Assembly: GCA_029379385.1 (NCBI GenBank)
Contig: CM055617.1
Coordinates: 8,804,001-8,868,000 of the forward strand
Source: Quillaja saponaria
Lineage: Eukaryota; Streptophyta; Magnoliopsida; Fabales; Quillajaceae
Reading direction: 5' to 3'
DNA length: 64,000 bases
The position numbers and the translations under genes are program-made. The notes beneath the pieces are model-generated. The model had not been told where the DNA came from. It saw only the letters and a program-made list of their open reading frames with translations, and did no database searches. Shown in pieces: positions 49,796 to 63,727 of the stretch (position 1 is the first letter of the stretch; every line of letters starts with the position of its first letter).

Positions 49796-51180
49796 CTTTA
49801 TGTTCGAAGTGCAAACGACTACAAGAAGGTAACAAAGATAATGGTTATCATGGCCCTGAAGCTAAAAATAATAAAAACATCAGATATATATATGTATATA
49901 TGTAGAGAAATTTCATAAATATGAAGAGAGGATATCTGCAAGTTGTTTGAAAGAACCCATCCTATCCCAATACACGACTTGAAACATCAGATCACGATAA
50001 CAATTAGCCCTGCAACGTAAATTGCAAAAACATAGTCTCATAATTATCACCATCACTCTTCTTGTCAGGTCAATATTTTGATATATGAAGTTCCCTAAAT
50101 AGACATAAATCTGACATGGTACAAATATACCTTCATTAATACCCTTTCTTTGAAGCACTGCTGCAGTAAATATGTTCCAAGTATATCCATAGATGATGAT
50201 GATTATATGCAAGGTAGTCATGAAATCTAGATATAAGTATAATAAAAATAAACAATACCTTTTCTAGCTTTTGCAGCCGTTCCCAACAATGAACAAACAA
50301 TACTGTAGTCAAATCACTAAGTAATTTTCCAGAAAGCTTAATTAAGCAATTTTAACCAATTTTTGCAACCTGTTTACCAAACACACAAACATAACAAAAT
50401 CAATTATTTTCAATTTCAACACCCTCTAGAAAATCTAATCACATGATAAAATGAATTTCACAAGGATCTTGTTAGGTTGTCAGGGAATTAAGTTTTCTTA
50501 TTTGAAAATGGAAAATCATCGAACACATGAATATTTGTAATCATCGAATTTCAACAATCTGCATTAAACTAAACTGAATTATTCAACAAAGAAACATAGG
50601 ATTCAATATAATTTACCATGTATATTCCACTTTCTCACCTAGGAAGCAGGGTAATAAATAAATACCCGTTTCTTATTCCATTTCATTACAGAACTGTAGC
50701 ATTCTATCCTTAGGTAGATAAAAAAAAAAAATGCTCAATGGCATAATTCAACCTTAACATAAGGGAATGACCAAAAAAGGGAACAGTAAACAATCATAGA
50801 GTTTCTTCTAGAATTATCAAATTCTACTAAACCGATCAATTTCAGTCGGCCAATACAGTTATCGAGAAGAAAGCCAGAAAAAAAAAATTTCTCAATTTTT
50901 TTTTTCTAATTTAATAAGCATAATATCATAGTGAACTTCATTATAAGCCAAGAAAAAAGAAAAATTCAAAAAAAAAATTTCTCATACGCTTTCTCAGGAA
51001 CCAAACGGACTACGCAACTTTCGCATCGAAAAAACTTCAATTCTAAAAGAATAATCGAAAACGAAAAACGAATTACATCGAAATTCAGCGAAAGTAAAAT
51101 CTCAGAGAGAAGCTGCGGTTCCATGTTACCTGAGAGTCTGAGACACAGTAGGTGATGTGCGTGAGTGAGGTGAAGAATTC
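49796..51180 (-). other. 5' leader and UTR introns of the RMND5-like gene
   Basis: On the minus strand a leader exon near 51130-51175 ends CAGACTCTCAG before GTAACATGG. The intervening DNA is non-coding, with several candidate acceptors before the ATG. Splicing within 49800-51100 cannot be fixed by eye. Confidence 0.5.
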
Positions 51181-53299
51181 AGCATGTGAGTCTGAAAAAA
51201 ACAAATGTGGGGGGGCTGGCGCATGTGTTGCAGTAAATCTGTCTTGTGACGATTTTGTCCCTACTTTGTTTTCTTATTCCCTTTATATCCTTGTTTACTG
51301 TACCCCTGTCACTATGATTCGTGGCCAATATCAAATAGAATCATTTTAATATTTGACTATATTAATTTTTTAAAATAAATTGATTCATTTTTTGTTGCTT
51401 AATTTATTGAATTCTTCAGAAATCTTGTTTGTTTGACTCAAAAGTAATTGGTCATTTGAATTTAAAATTAAGTATAATTGTTTATTCAATTTATAATTTA
51501 TGTTACATACAAAGTTGATTATTTTATTTATTTATTTAATGTTACGTTTGGATTATCTTAATCATATCTTGATTAGATTATGTTTGATTGCATAAATAAG
51601 ATAAGATAATATATCTAAAAAATATTATGATATGTGCGTATTATCTTATAAAAATAATAATTATTAGATATGTGTTGCATGATCGAATAAGATAAATGAT
51701 AAAATTATAATTATTTGATACAATACTAGATTATAATAGATATGATAAATTGTAATATTATTTTGACAAAATTATTATTAGAAAAAAAATCACATAACTC
51801 ATAAAAAATTTATATATATTTTTTTCATCTTTTTATATATTTTAAATTTTATTCTAACTTTTTATACAAAATTTTAAATTATTCTATTTTTTGTTGAATA
51901 TATATAATCATAACTATTTTTAAAAAAATTATAATTATTATCATGTCCCCGATATATTTTAAAATAATATATTTATAATATTTTTTATTTTGCACAATGG
52001 AAAAACACATTTTCTTATCTATTTGGCCAACCTTTAGAGTTAGGTCTATTATTTCTAATTGAAAAATTTCCAATGATGTTCTTTCCATAAAATATGATAT
52101 TGAAAAAAAGTAAGAATAAGTCATACCTTTCTCTAGATATTCTAAATAAACTTATATTTCCAATAATTTTAATTTTTTAAATTTAAATAAGTCTTAAATT
52201 TTAAATTAAAACTTTTTATGCTATTTTTACCCTTATTTTTTATTTAATAATTAGTAGCAGAATAAATATTTCAAACTAATTAGATTTTCACCATTCCCTT
52301 TAATATGTTTTTTATTTTATTTTTTATAAAATAATTCTTATATGAAAAATTAATAATAAATCAAGTTGAATAAATTTTTTTTTTCTATTTTTAGAAAAAT
52401 AGGAAATGAAATAATGAAAACTTTTTAATCTTTCATTAATTATAATATAATGAATTTTGTTTTTCTAATTTTATTCTATGTGTTTTTGTTTTTTTTTTTA
52501 AATCACTTGAGTAATATATATTTTCTTAGTTTTTCACGAATTCACAAATTATTTAGATATAAGTATAATCTTATTTAGATCTAAAGAGTTATACAATATT
52601 AATCTTTTCTAAATAAATGATTTCAGGATTCGAACCTTTAATCTCTTATGGGTACTTGGTTAATATTTTAAACTAAAAATAAAAAATAAAAACATAGATT
52701 AAAATGGTATACAAAGTTTGAATCTGAAATTTAAAACTTATTTAAATAAAATATTGTCAAAATTAAAGTTATTGACTTATCTTACTTTGCTCTATAATAT
52801 TCACCCTAGAGCAATTAAGTTTCTTCATCTCTTTTTTTTTTTTTTTTTCTTTTCTTCTATTTAATCTACAGGAAGTCATTTTAAATATGAGGATTCTCTC
52901 TAATTATCATAAAATAAAATAAAAAACGCAAATTGTAATTTTTAAAAATTTAAATTATGATTACTACCAAAAATAAATTTAAATTATGATATTTGAAAAA
53001 CTATTTTAAAAAGAAAATAAAAGGAGGAATCCTAATCTCAACGAAAAAATCCCAACTGAACAGAAAATCTGCTTAAAACAAGATCTCGAATTTTCCAATT
53101 TTATCACGTCAAGTTAAAAATCAGGAGAAGAAAATTAAGAAAGAAGGAAACATTCTTTACTGAAAAAAAGTGACAGACGAAGAAAAAGCTGACGCCAGCT
53201 TGGTAGTGAGAAGAGCAGACCTCTCCCATTCCAAGTTCTAATAAGCAATAAACTTACAAGTCAAAAAAGTCAGTGTCAGCGACTCACCATTTTTATTTG
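51181..53299. other. AT-rich intergenic region, spinster promoter at the end
   Basis: Nothing coding; long AT stretches and a T17 run near 52831. 53150-53299 is less AT-rich and is the probable leader of the spinster-like gene, with in-frame translation starting at 53300. Confidence 0.55.
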
Positions 53300-56200
53300 A
53301 TGGCGCAACATGAAGTAAAACCTTCTTCCACTAGCAATGAAGAAGTAAAGCCTTCTGCTGAGACGAACGTGGTCAGGGTTTCTACCACAATTCCGACGAC
53401 TTCATGGTTCACACCCAAGAGGTAACTTTTACTTTCCCCTTTTCTGCTGGAGTTTGTTTTTAGATCTGTGCTGGGAAACTATTGAAAAAAAAAAAAGTGT
53501 CTTTTTGAGTTTCTTTTATGTGGGTATGGTAAAAATTAAGCTTTTTTAATGTAACATTGTGTCATTTGCTGCTCTATATGAAAAGTTATTGGAAGTATGA
53601 GAGTATTATTGTTTATAGTGCATCGACATTACCTCTTTGATTGAAGTTCTGTAATTGTGGGCAGTTGGGTATCTGCTTTTTCTTGTTTCTTTCAAATCTT
53701 TTAGCCGTTGAAATTGACGGGTTGGATTGGATATCAGTTGGTACAGCTCAATTTCAATATTTTCTCTTTGGAAATTAGAAGGCAACGATCATGGTAATAC
53801 AAGTAATTACTTCGTCACTGAATTTGATATATCTTCATGTACTCGTGCCTTATAATGTGATGTTTAGAGGAACTTGCTAATTCTTACTCATCAAATTGAT
53901 ATATTCCTGAGCTAAGCCGTAACGCTTTGGGCATTAGTGGCAGTACAATGCCTCCTCGTAACAACACTTCTTTCACAATTGGGATTGATGGGTTGGAGAT
54001 TTTCAGTGCATACATAAATCTGTGATTTTGCCACTGCACTTAGTCTAAGGAGCTTCCATTATATTCCAAAGAAGTTTTGCTCAGTTAAGGATGAGGTTAT
54101 TAAGCATTTAAAAGATTATACAAGTGTGACAGTTTGCATTTTCGAGTTTCTGTTATGGACTCACGAGGAACCAAGAATGGTTAACTTTGAATAATCAGCC
54201 TGTTATAGAATTAGCTAAACATTTCATGCATTTGTGTCATATAATGTGATGAGCAAAGGAATTGCTAATTCACACTTCCTGAATTCGCTGTCACTTAATC
54301 CCAGGGGTCTAAGCCACGAAGCGGGAGAGACTTTCCTACTGGAGAAAATGATAATAAAAAATCACTTCATTTAATAGTTTTCAGTTACAACAAGCCTTAA
54401 TCCCAAATCATTAAGGTCAGCAACAAGGATCCTCACAAAATTAGTTGGTATCCTCCACTTAATAGTTTCCAGTTACACAACATATTTTTATTTTGATCAT
54501 CGATACTAACATTTTTATGGTGTATTCCACAGAAATTTGAATTTAAGCTAAGTATCCGAAAGAGTTTCAAATTGTCTGATCCACGTTTAACTTTCAATTT
54601 TTGATTGTGCAATATAACAAAATCATATTTCTTACTTTTTTGTAGGCTACTTGTGGTCTTTTGTATGATTAACTTGTTAAATTACGTGGACCGAGGAACA
54701 ATAGCAAGCAATGGTGTAAATGGGAGTCGTAAAACTTGTACAAAAAGTGGTACTTGCACATCTGGTACCGGAATACAGTAAGATCTACGTTGGGGTTTTA
54801 TATGAACTCCAAGACTCATCTTTCTCTTTTTGCATTTGATTGTCGGTTGGAGTTGTGTGTATTTATATAAATTTTTAAATTATCTTACCATATCTTGTGT
54901 GCTTCTTAGAGGTTCTTGAGCAATATGTGATGCTGAAGAAAAATGCTGTGATGCAAATACTGTTGTAGGTCTAGAAATGGATAGAGTCATGAGAATAAAA
55001 GAGAGAAAGAGTAGGAACAGAAAATAGAACTTACCCTGATAAATGTCTAAATCGTTTGTGATAAGAAACTACAAATTAGACATTTTCTAGATATTAAAAA
55101 TAATCCCAAATAAAATAGTCTAGGAAATTCATAAAGTCTATGTGCTAGTTTACAAATACTCTTGATATAATCGCCATTTTCCTTATCATGTTTATTTTCC
55201 TCTCATAATAAGAATAACACACATAATAAGTGTTAAGCCAACAAACTTCAAGTCTAATGGCACATCCTCCCGTTAAGTATGCGAGAGGTACTTAGCGATA
55301 TAAGGAGTTCAATATGAAAAGGATGATCTGTTTTGAAATAGCACTTACGCAAGATATAACTAGACTTGCTACATGATATGAGGGAACGGAATTGTAACAT
55401 TCATATTATGAAAACTACTTAAAAAATAGCCTTTAACATGCACATTAGTGTCTTGAGAAAAAAAAAAAATCTTGTGCCAGGCATTCATTTCAATAATCTC
55501 TGATCTAACTTTTACCATTTCTTGCTTTAGCTTTTCCTAGAAGTTCTTCCCAGGACTTAAAGCTCTGAAATGTGGTACTTAATTGTCAGTAACTTGATAT
55601 TTAATTTATTTAATGAGTTATTTCCTTGTCATATATAAGGGGGGACTTCAACTTGAACAATTTTCAAGACGGAGTTCTATCATCTGCTTTTATGGTCGGA
55701 CTTCTTGTGGCTTGTCCAATATTTGCAGGTCTAGCAAAGAGGTAATAAGCATCTTGTGGTGCACTAGATGCCATTCTATTCATACCAAGATGGTTCTTAA
55801 AAGTGGAGAGTAGTAGTTCAGAGAATCTGTCTTATAGTGTTTGGTGCTATTTTCTGCAGCAGGAGTATGATATCAAGAATAATGAGAATCATGCATGGCT
55901 TAACAATGAAAGGAAATGAATCCGCAATTTCATGTATTAACAATATCTCTAATGTGTTTCAGACTCAGTTATGAGATTTGGCAATGAAACTGGTTTTCGG
56001 CATTCGTAATAGAAACATTATACATGACATTTTTTGTGAACGTTGCAAAATCTTTTTAGATACATCTCTGCACTTTATTTAGATACATATAGTGACATTG
56101 CAATTTGTCTGTAGATACTTGTGATGTTCTTATTTAGGCTTCTCCTTCTACTTATATGTTTTATTGTTTTTCCTTTTAATTTTCTGCAATGGTAATCTGT

Positions 56201-59200
56201 TTCACTTGTTTTCACATAACCATTTAACCTGATAAATTGGAGTTCTTCCAATAATGCTTCGAAAACCACTTTTATCTCTGAAAGAAACATTTGAAAGTTC
56301 AATGGGGTTTACGACCACTGCATGTGAAAAGTTCAGATTTTCAGTGCATCCTTTTCTGCACAACTTTGTCATAGACATCCATGATAAGCCTTAATGAGGG
56401 AAAAACAATTTGGGCTATGATGTGCACTTCATTGTTTTTTCTCAAGAAAAGAATAATCTCTTGGTCTGTACATTCATATGTGTAAAAATTGCGTGGCCTA
56501 AACTTTTTAGGTTTATTTATGTTAGATTCCTTGTTTTGACTTTCGGTAGAATTGAATCTAGTCTTTCAACCAAGCTTACTTTTCATGATTGAATAAATAT
56601 TTTTCTTTACCCTTTTTTAGTTGCTAATGTCATTGATATGATTCTCTCCGTAATTTATATATGAAGAAATCCTCATGCGTGTCTTCAATTTTTCAGTGTA
56701 AATCCATTTAGGCTCATTGGAGTTGGGTTATCAGTTTGGACTTTTGCAACTATAGGTTGTGGTTTCTCCTTTAATTTCTGGTCCATCACTATCTTCCGCA
56801 TGTAAGATTTAATCCCCTCGTATTTCTATTTCATTTTGATCAAGGTGTTTGATTGCTGGAATAGGAAAAAGTCTAATAAGGATTGGTTTGATTGTTCCTA
56901 ATGCTTCTGTTTTTCTTTAGGCTAGTTGGCGTGGGTGAGGCATCATTTATAAGTCTTGCAGCACCGTTCATTGATGACAATGCCCCTGTTGCTCAGGTTT
57001 TTCTTTTCTGAGATCCTTTAGAACTGTTAATTGGCTTTCCAGTAATCTGTGCTGGCTACCATACTAATTTTTAAGCCTTATTATTTCTCTTAATTGTTTG
57101 AATGTACTGAACCTGTATTTTGGGGATAAGCACTGTGCATTATACGATGCTGATTTTTACAATTGATCATAATAAATAATTACATTGAGCTATTATGTTC
57201 CTTATTCGATTGTGCTTTTCATCTCAGAACTGAATGTTCTGAAACTTTTATGTTTAAGCAAATTGTTGAATTCATAAGGTTGTTGGTTTCAACAAACTAG
57301 GTTTTTTAGTATAACCAGTCTAGTTGTCTCAAAGACTTCTAAAATTCTTAGCAACAAGGTTTCCTTTGAAGGTTGAACTGTTACTACATTTTTATCAATG
57401 TAAAAATGTAAATTTTCTAGCTATTTTAGAATGTTAAAGAATGCTATATATCATCGAATTGCCTAATGGGTTTTGAAGAATTTCTAATGCAATTTATCAT
57501 CTCATATGGCATTTCAGCATAATATGGGCATCCTCTTTATCAACATAAGGTGGGACATAATATTGTTACTCTCTCTACTAAGTTGGCGATTGATTAGTTA
57601 GGGAATTAAATATGGTACTTTTGAGGAGAAAAAGCCAAAATGTTGTTATGAATTTTGATTATCTATTATATTAAATATATGACGAAAATCTCAACTTATT
57701 TTTTGATACCTGAAGTTAAAGTATTTTATGTTGTTAGCAAATTGAGGCTGGTATCTTGGCTTAAAGGAAAATTTCAGGGCTTTTTCTAAATCGCAACTTT
57801 TAATATTTTTTGGATATAATCTTATTACTGTCTGATGCCCCCTTTTCTCTATTATAGTAATCACCAGTCTCTTGCTTGTCATCTTATTACGGTCTGGTGT
57901 CCTCCTTTCTCTACTCCTCTGTCTTAATACCTTTTTTTTATATATTTATCAGAAAACGGCTTGGCTTGCAATTTTTTTCATGTGTATACCGACGGGATAT
58001 GCTGTTGGCTATGTGTATGGTGGACTGGTAAATTTATTTACCAACTTCTGTTTAATATTTGTATACATACACATGGTTATGTGTGTTGCCATTTCAAGTT
58101 ATATAAATAATTCATATTAATTTTCTTGTTTCGTTCTTGTTCCCTTCTTATGTTTGTAGGTTGGAAATCATTATACTTGGCGCTATGCATTTTGGGGGGA
58201 ATCCATATTGATGCTTCCATTTGCCATTCTGGGATTCATTATGAAGCCTTTACAGTTGAAAGGTATATGCTTGTTTTGTATTGCTTTTTGTGATCCTGCA
58301 AGCTTGTTCAATCTGTTTCTAAACTAGTCAGGGTTTCAGGTTTTGTTCCTGCTGACTCGAAAAAGGGTCTGGCTCCTTTAGGTGCAGCTGTCTTAGAAGT
58401 TCAAGGTGATGTCTATTATGATTATGAGCATCAGAAATTGCATCAGACACAATATTGCACTTTTCTGTAACAAAATCCATTATACTCTGGACTATTTTCT
58501 TGCAATTGCGCATCATTTCCCAAAGGATGTTTATTGCCATTGTACAGATTCAAATTTTGCATTAATGCAAATTTGTATCACTTGAATATTCAGTAAAAAG
58601 TGGGTTTCCCCCCTAGAATTTGGATGATTTTTTGTTCAATCATTTTAGTGGTTTTGGAAGGAAGGAAGAGGTCCAGTAATTTTGGAGGTATCCTTACTTG
58701 CGGTGGTTTGATGTCTTATGTTGGGGATTAATGCTAGAATTCTCAGGGATCATAGATGCTCCATCTTCTTTGGAGAGGAATAGTTTTTTTAGCTTCTCTT
58801 TTGGTGCCTGGGTTTTTAAATTCTAAAGGATTATCATTATTAGACATTCAGCATAAAGGTAAAAAGAAGAAACCCTAACTTGTCTCCTTGTCTACAACAA
58901 TTTCTTATCCTCTTGTCTTACTTTTTTCCTTTCTCATTCTTGATATTAGTTATTATCTACAAATGTGTGTGTGTGTATATATATATATATATTATATGTC
59001 AATTGCACAAACCCTAAATTTTGAGTAGGTTTTCTAGTTAACAATCTCTACGTATTGGAAAAAAATTCCAGTTTCATCTCTTCTCCTAGAGCTTATTTCT
59101 TTTTCTTAATCGATGTAGAGTATTATTCTATTATGGAAAATGTTTTGATGTTCTGTTTTCTAAAAAAATGGGGTAGGGGGATTCTGAGTGTTGTGAAATG

Positions 59201-62200
59201 TTACATTTGTCTTTCAAACATCTCAAGGTTGAGAATGGAAACTAATATGCCCAAAAGAGTACAGTGATTTCGAAGCAAGAAAAGGAAGAGTATAGACTTG
59301 TACTTTTAGTATGTTTGAAATGATTGTATAAACTACAAGTCTTCACCTTTTCCTTGTTAAGTGAAAACTAATATCTGTCTTATTTATATAATAAGAGAGA
59401 CTGGCAGTACTTATTGACTACATCTAGTAATTAACTAAAATGCTTGGTTTCTGTTTTAATGATGATAGTGCTGGTGCGTACTATCTTTTAATTTTGCTAT
59501 AATCTAGTTATTTGATGCAGATAAGGAGGATTCAAATCATAAAGTTGGCTCATCGTCCATCAAGGATGACTTACAAGATAAAAGCTCAGAGAAACCTTCC
59601 AAGTGAGAACACTTGACCTTACAAACTGTCTTCTCAGGATAGGATATAAGGTCACCATATTGACTCTATAAGTGATAAGCATACCAATATATTTAGGATT
59701 TTAGCATTAAATTTTTTCATCAGTCAAAGAGAAATAAAATTTTCCCTGACCATTCACCAACCTAGACTAACTATTAATTCTTGAAGATTGATGGGTAAGC
59801 AGCAAAGAAATATGGATTGACTCTCTAAAATACACAGATTGATGAGATAGAATCTGTAACACATTGAAATACTATGGGACCTATGTATGATTGTTGAAAG
59901 AAAAACTTGCAGTTGTTATCTTGAAAATATTTGGCCTCTTCTATCTATAATATCAGAAGTGGTGGTTCTAGCATAGGCTCATGAACCTGACCAATCAAAC
60001 TATGGTGCCACTTATCATTTAGTTGAGTTTTCAATTTTTCTGGTTTTTCTTTTTCCATTTTTGGACATCAACCTATTGTGATTTAAATGAGAAAGCTCTC
60101 ACTTACAGGCTCGATTACATCACTTATGTATCATTTTTAAATCTTTGAGTCATGTTAGAAATTGCAGACAATCTATTCTAGTAATAAAATAGAAATAATA
60201 ATAGTTTAAATGAGTATATCTAACGTGGTGTCTTTCTCAATAACTTTTTTTGTTTCTATAGCATTTTCAAAACATTATCTTATGTCAGATTGGAAATTGC
60301 AACCAAGATATTGGATCAGTTTTCAAGATTTATGAAAGATATGAAGGTGCTTTTGCTTGATAAAGTTTACGTCGTTAATGTTCTAGGTAACCTTTCCTCC
60401 CACTTACCTCCTTTTGTATATTAGGTACTTTCATTGGAATCGCTTTTCTGTGTTAATACGTTAGCGTCAGAAGCTACCATCTGGAAAGCATACTTCTGTA
60501 TTAGCTTCATTTTTAAAAATCTCAAATGTAAATTGTAGTATAGTTTAATAATCACGTTGCCTTCCTATTCTCCTTATGCTAATTACCTATTGTGATGGTT
60601 GTCCATTCTTAGGTTACATAGCATACAACTTTGTCATAGGTGCATACTCATATTGGGGGCCTAAAGCTGGTTATAATATCTATCACATGGTAAGATCTTT
60701 CCTTCTGTCTGATCACCATGCACTTATGTACTTTAACATCATTTTTCCTTCATTCTTGTTTTAGTTTCTGATTAATTTCATAATTAAGAACCATACCAGA
60801 TGTGACATTATTTAAGTCTGGTTCTTTTGGCAGACTAATGCAGATATGATATTTGGAGGAATCACAATTGTATGTGGAATATTGGGCACTCTAGCAGGAG
60901 GCTTTGTTCTGGATTTCATGACCAACACTATCTCAAATGCTTTTAAGGTAGGGCTCCTATTCAGAGGAGAGGATCTATCTTTACCATGATACCTTTGTTA
61001 ATTAATTGCTCAATGCAATTTTTTCCTTCTTGTGGTATTATTTGGTGAACGTTGAGAAACTAAATTGTCTGTATCTTTATCCTGCTAGTTCGCCTATCTA
61101 TGGCTATTTGCAATATTTATCTAGTGTGGTTTAGAATGTTAGTTTATCTTCTATATATATATATACATAATTAACTACCGCTATTACTTGCTGGGCCACA
61201 AATATTGGGGATTTGGTATTTCGTATGTCATTTATTATGAAGAGTTATCAGCAAATTTATACCAAAGGATAATATTGTTCGCAGTTCAATCTGTAAGGGG
61301 AAAATAAAGTTCTTGGTCAAAGTAATGGCAGTATGTCCACTGGCTGAATGAGTCCAAATCATGTCCTTTATACTGAGATTCCGGAGTGGCCTTGCAGTTT
61401 TTGCACACCCTCCACTTCAATTGCACCTTTTTATTGTTTGACTCTGTAGCAAACGTCTTGTGAAGGGAATTAGTGAACCACGCCAGTCGAATATTCATGA
61501 TGCTAACATACTAAAGTCATGCCTAACTTATACTTTGCACAAGTCTGATCTGCCTGGGTCTCTTTTGCAGCTTCTTTCTGTGGTGACTTTTATTGGGGCA
61601 ATATTTTGTTTCAGTGCTTTCTGTTTTAGAAGCATGTATGCCTTTCTAGCTCTTTTTGCAATTGGTGAACTACTTGTCTTTGCCACTCAGGTACTTCCTT
61701 TCTCTATGTAATAAAGATTTCTTTTAATCATCTATAATATGTTATCTAATTATATCTTACCTCAACTGTAACTGTGTTAGCTGAGCCCTTCATAATGGGT
61801 CCAAAGCAAAATCCTAAGCAAGGAATATTTGCTGTGATGTCATTAAATTCAGCTTTGGCATGTTGAAAACAGAAATTAGTTGAAATCTATTTGAATTTGG
61901 TTTTATTCAATGGAGTTGTCTGTAGTTGTCAAGAGGTCTCTCATGCAATAGATGTTTGTATGTCCATCTTCAAGAATCATTCTAAATGATATGTATATCT
62001 TATGTTATTGAGTTGAGAAGTGTCCTGTGTTTCATTGGGATATGGATGATTTTTCCTTCCCTTTTTTTCCCTATCGCTTTCTTTTATCTTTTCAATCTTA
62101 CAATGTTCTGCTGTTTCTGGAGCACTGCCTCTGGTTGGAACTATGGTATAACATATTTTCCTCAAAAATTAATCTTCTAGTTTAGATATTTTCTGGTGCT

Positions 62201-63727
62201 ACTACATTATTTTATGTGACGAGTTTAGAAGGTTGTGATGATGATGAACCTTTTTTCTTAATATCTAGCACTTTTACATAGAAAAGAATCTTCATAGGAC
62301 ATGAAGTCAAAATATTTGTTTGTTAATTTTTATTTTTTTTGGGGTCTTAGATTTTTATGGACCTGTATGGCTTCTTTTTCAGGGTCCTGTGAATTTTGTT
62401 TGTCTCCATAGTGTTAAACCAAGTTTGAGACCGCTATCTATGGCTGTCTCTACTGTATCAATTCACATATTTGGAGACGTGCCTTCAGTCACCTCTTGTT
62501 GGAGTTCTCCAGGTATACCTTCATAGTTCCTTTCATATTTATTACAATTTAGCAAATTTATTTGGCTAATATGGATGTCAGATGTTGAGAAACTGGTATG
62601 TCATAGGTATTTACCAAGCTGCTCATCTGGGAACTAGTAACAAGTGTTGAATGTGCTCTGCTGAATGTAGTTCATTTTTCTAGAAGATCGACTTTCAGCT
62701 TTAAGCTAAGCTATGGCACTCCAATGGATGGAAAATTCATTAACAAGATAACAGCCCGTGAGAGGCTTATATTAGCTTCAAGGGAGAATGAAATTTAGAT
62801 GAAAATTTACATGAATAGGAATTGAGACTTACCTTTTTGACCAGAGGAATTTTATTGATCATAAGGAATATTTTTGAAAAAGAAAAAGACAAACTTTCAG
62901 GATAATAGAATTTATTCTCAATTGTTATGGTACGAAATTTTTGACTTCGGTCTTCCATACTTGTTAGTAAATTTACATTCATTAATGTCTTGGGGTAATG
63001 ATGCAGGATCATGTCAACAACTGGAGAACAACTGCTCTTGTTCTAACAGCTATATTGTTTCCAGCAGCAGGGATATGGTTTATAGGTAACTCCTCAATCC
63101 TCACAAGTAAAGAAGCATCCTGTTAATAACTCATTAGTAAACAGGAATTTTATAAGAAGGGGTGTCAGCAAGTTAACTTTTTTTTATTTGGCGGCAGATA
63201 GAGGATGGACAACCCTTAGTGTTTTGGAAAGGTGTTGGGGTAATAGCCAGCAATTACTCTCAGGATTCGAATCCTGATGGGCAATAATTGGATAAGGTGT
63301 TATTGTCAGTTGAGCTAACATCTGGTTGATATGGTAGCCAATTATGGTATACAATAAATACGCTCATCTCATCAAACCCAAACCCATCCAGCCAAACAAA
63401 AATGAAAAAATAAAACCGAAAAAGTATATAAGAAAAGAAGAAAAAGAAAAAAGAGGACGATAAATAGAGAAAAGGAAGCATAGTTAGGTGCTTGAAGCCT
63501 GGCTGACTGGCAGTCATACCAAAAAAGTCAGCTTTCTGCCTAGAATGTAACAGGCTTACAACATTTAATTCTAATCCATATTTACGTTGGCAGGAGTATT
63601 TCTTCACAGCGTGGATAGATTTCATGAAGATAGTGAGCATCAAGTCTCCACAGTCGAAAGGGCAAACACCAGACCGTTGCCTCAAGGGAAGAATGGAGAA
63701 GCAAATGTATCCACTGCTCAACCCTAA
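53300..63727 (+). CDS. Spinster-like (SPNS) major facilitator transporter, 16 exons, one-base frameshift in exon 14
   Basis: Predicted multi-pass membrane transporter; plant relatives are annotated as probable sphingolipid transporters. Exons: 53300-53421, 54646-54777, 55640-55741, 56697-56801, 56921-56996, 57953-58027, 58160-58262, 58340-58405, 59521-59602, 60262-60386, 60613-60689, 60834-60947, 61571-61690, 62383-62512, 63007-63085, 63594-63727. The phases of all other junctions agree. Motifs: NYVDRGTIASNG after TM1, GVLSSAFMVGLLVACPIFAG, GVGEASFISLAAPFIDD (MFS turn), GPKAGYNIYHM. A long acidic/Ser loop is coded by exons 8-9. Exon 14 has one base too many (130 instead of 129 nt): TTCAGTCACC at 62484-62493 has an extra G near 62488, so DVPSSPLVGVLQ becomes DVPSVTSCWSSP. 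The literal product would be about 510 aa with a new 42-residue tail, instead of 546. Either an assembly slip or a true loss of the last transmembrane segment. Confidence 0.92.
58964..58993. repeat. Compound (TG)n(TA)n microsatellite
   Basis: TGTGTGTGTGTG then TATATATATATATATA in the intron between spinster exons 8 and 9. Other AT microsatellites: 18370-18390, 24320-24343, 30388-30415. Confidence 0.85.

Noticed and set aside
63240..63320. Sequence with GGATTCGAATCC, like a tRNA B box
   Set aside because: No acceptor or anticodon arms can be paired around it and no A box at the right distance; lies in a spinster intron.
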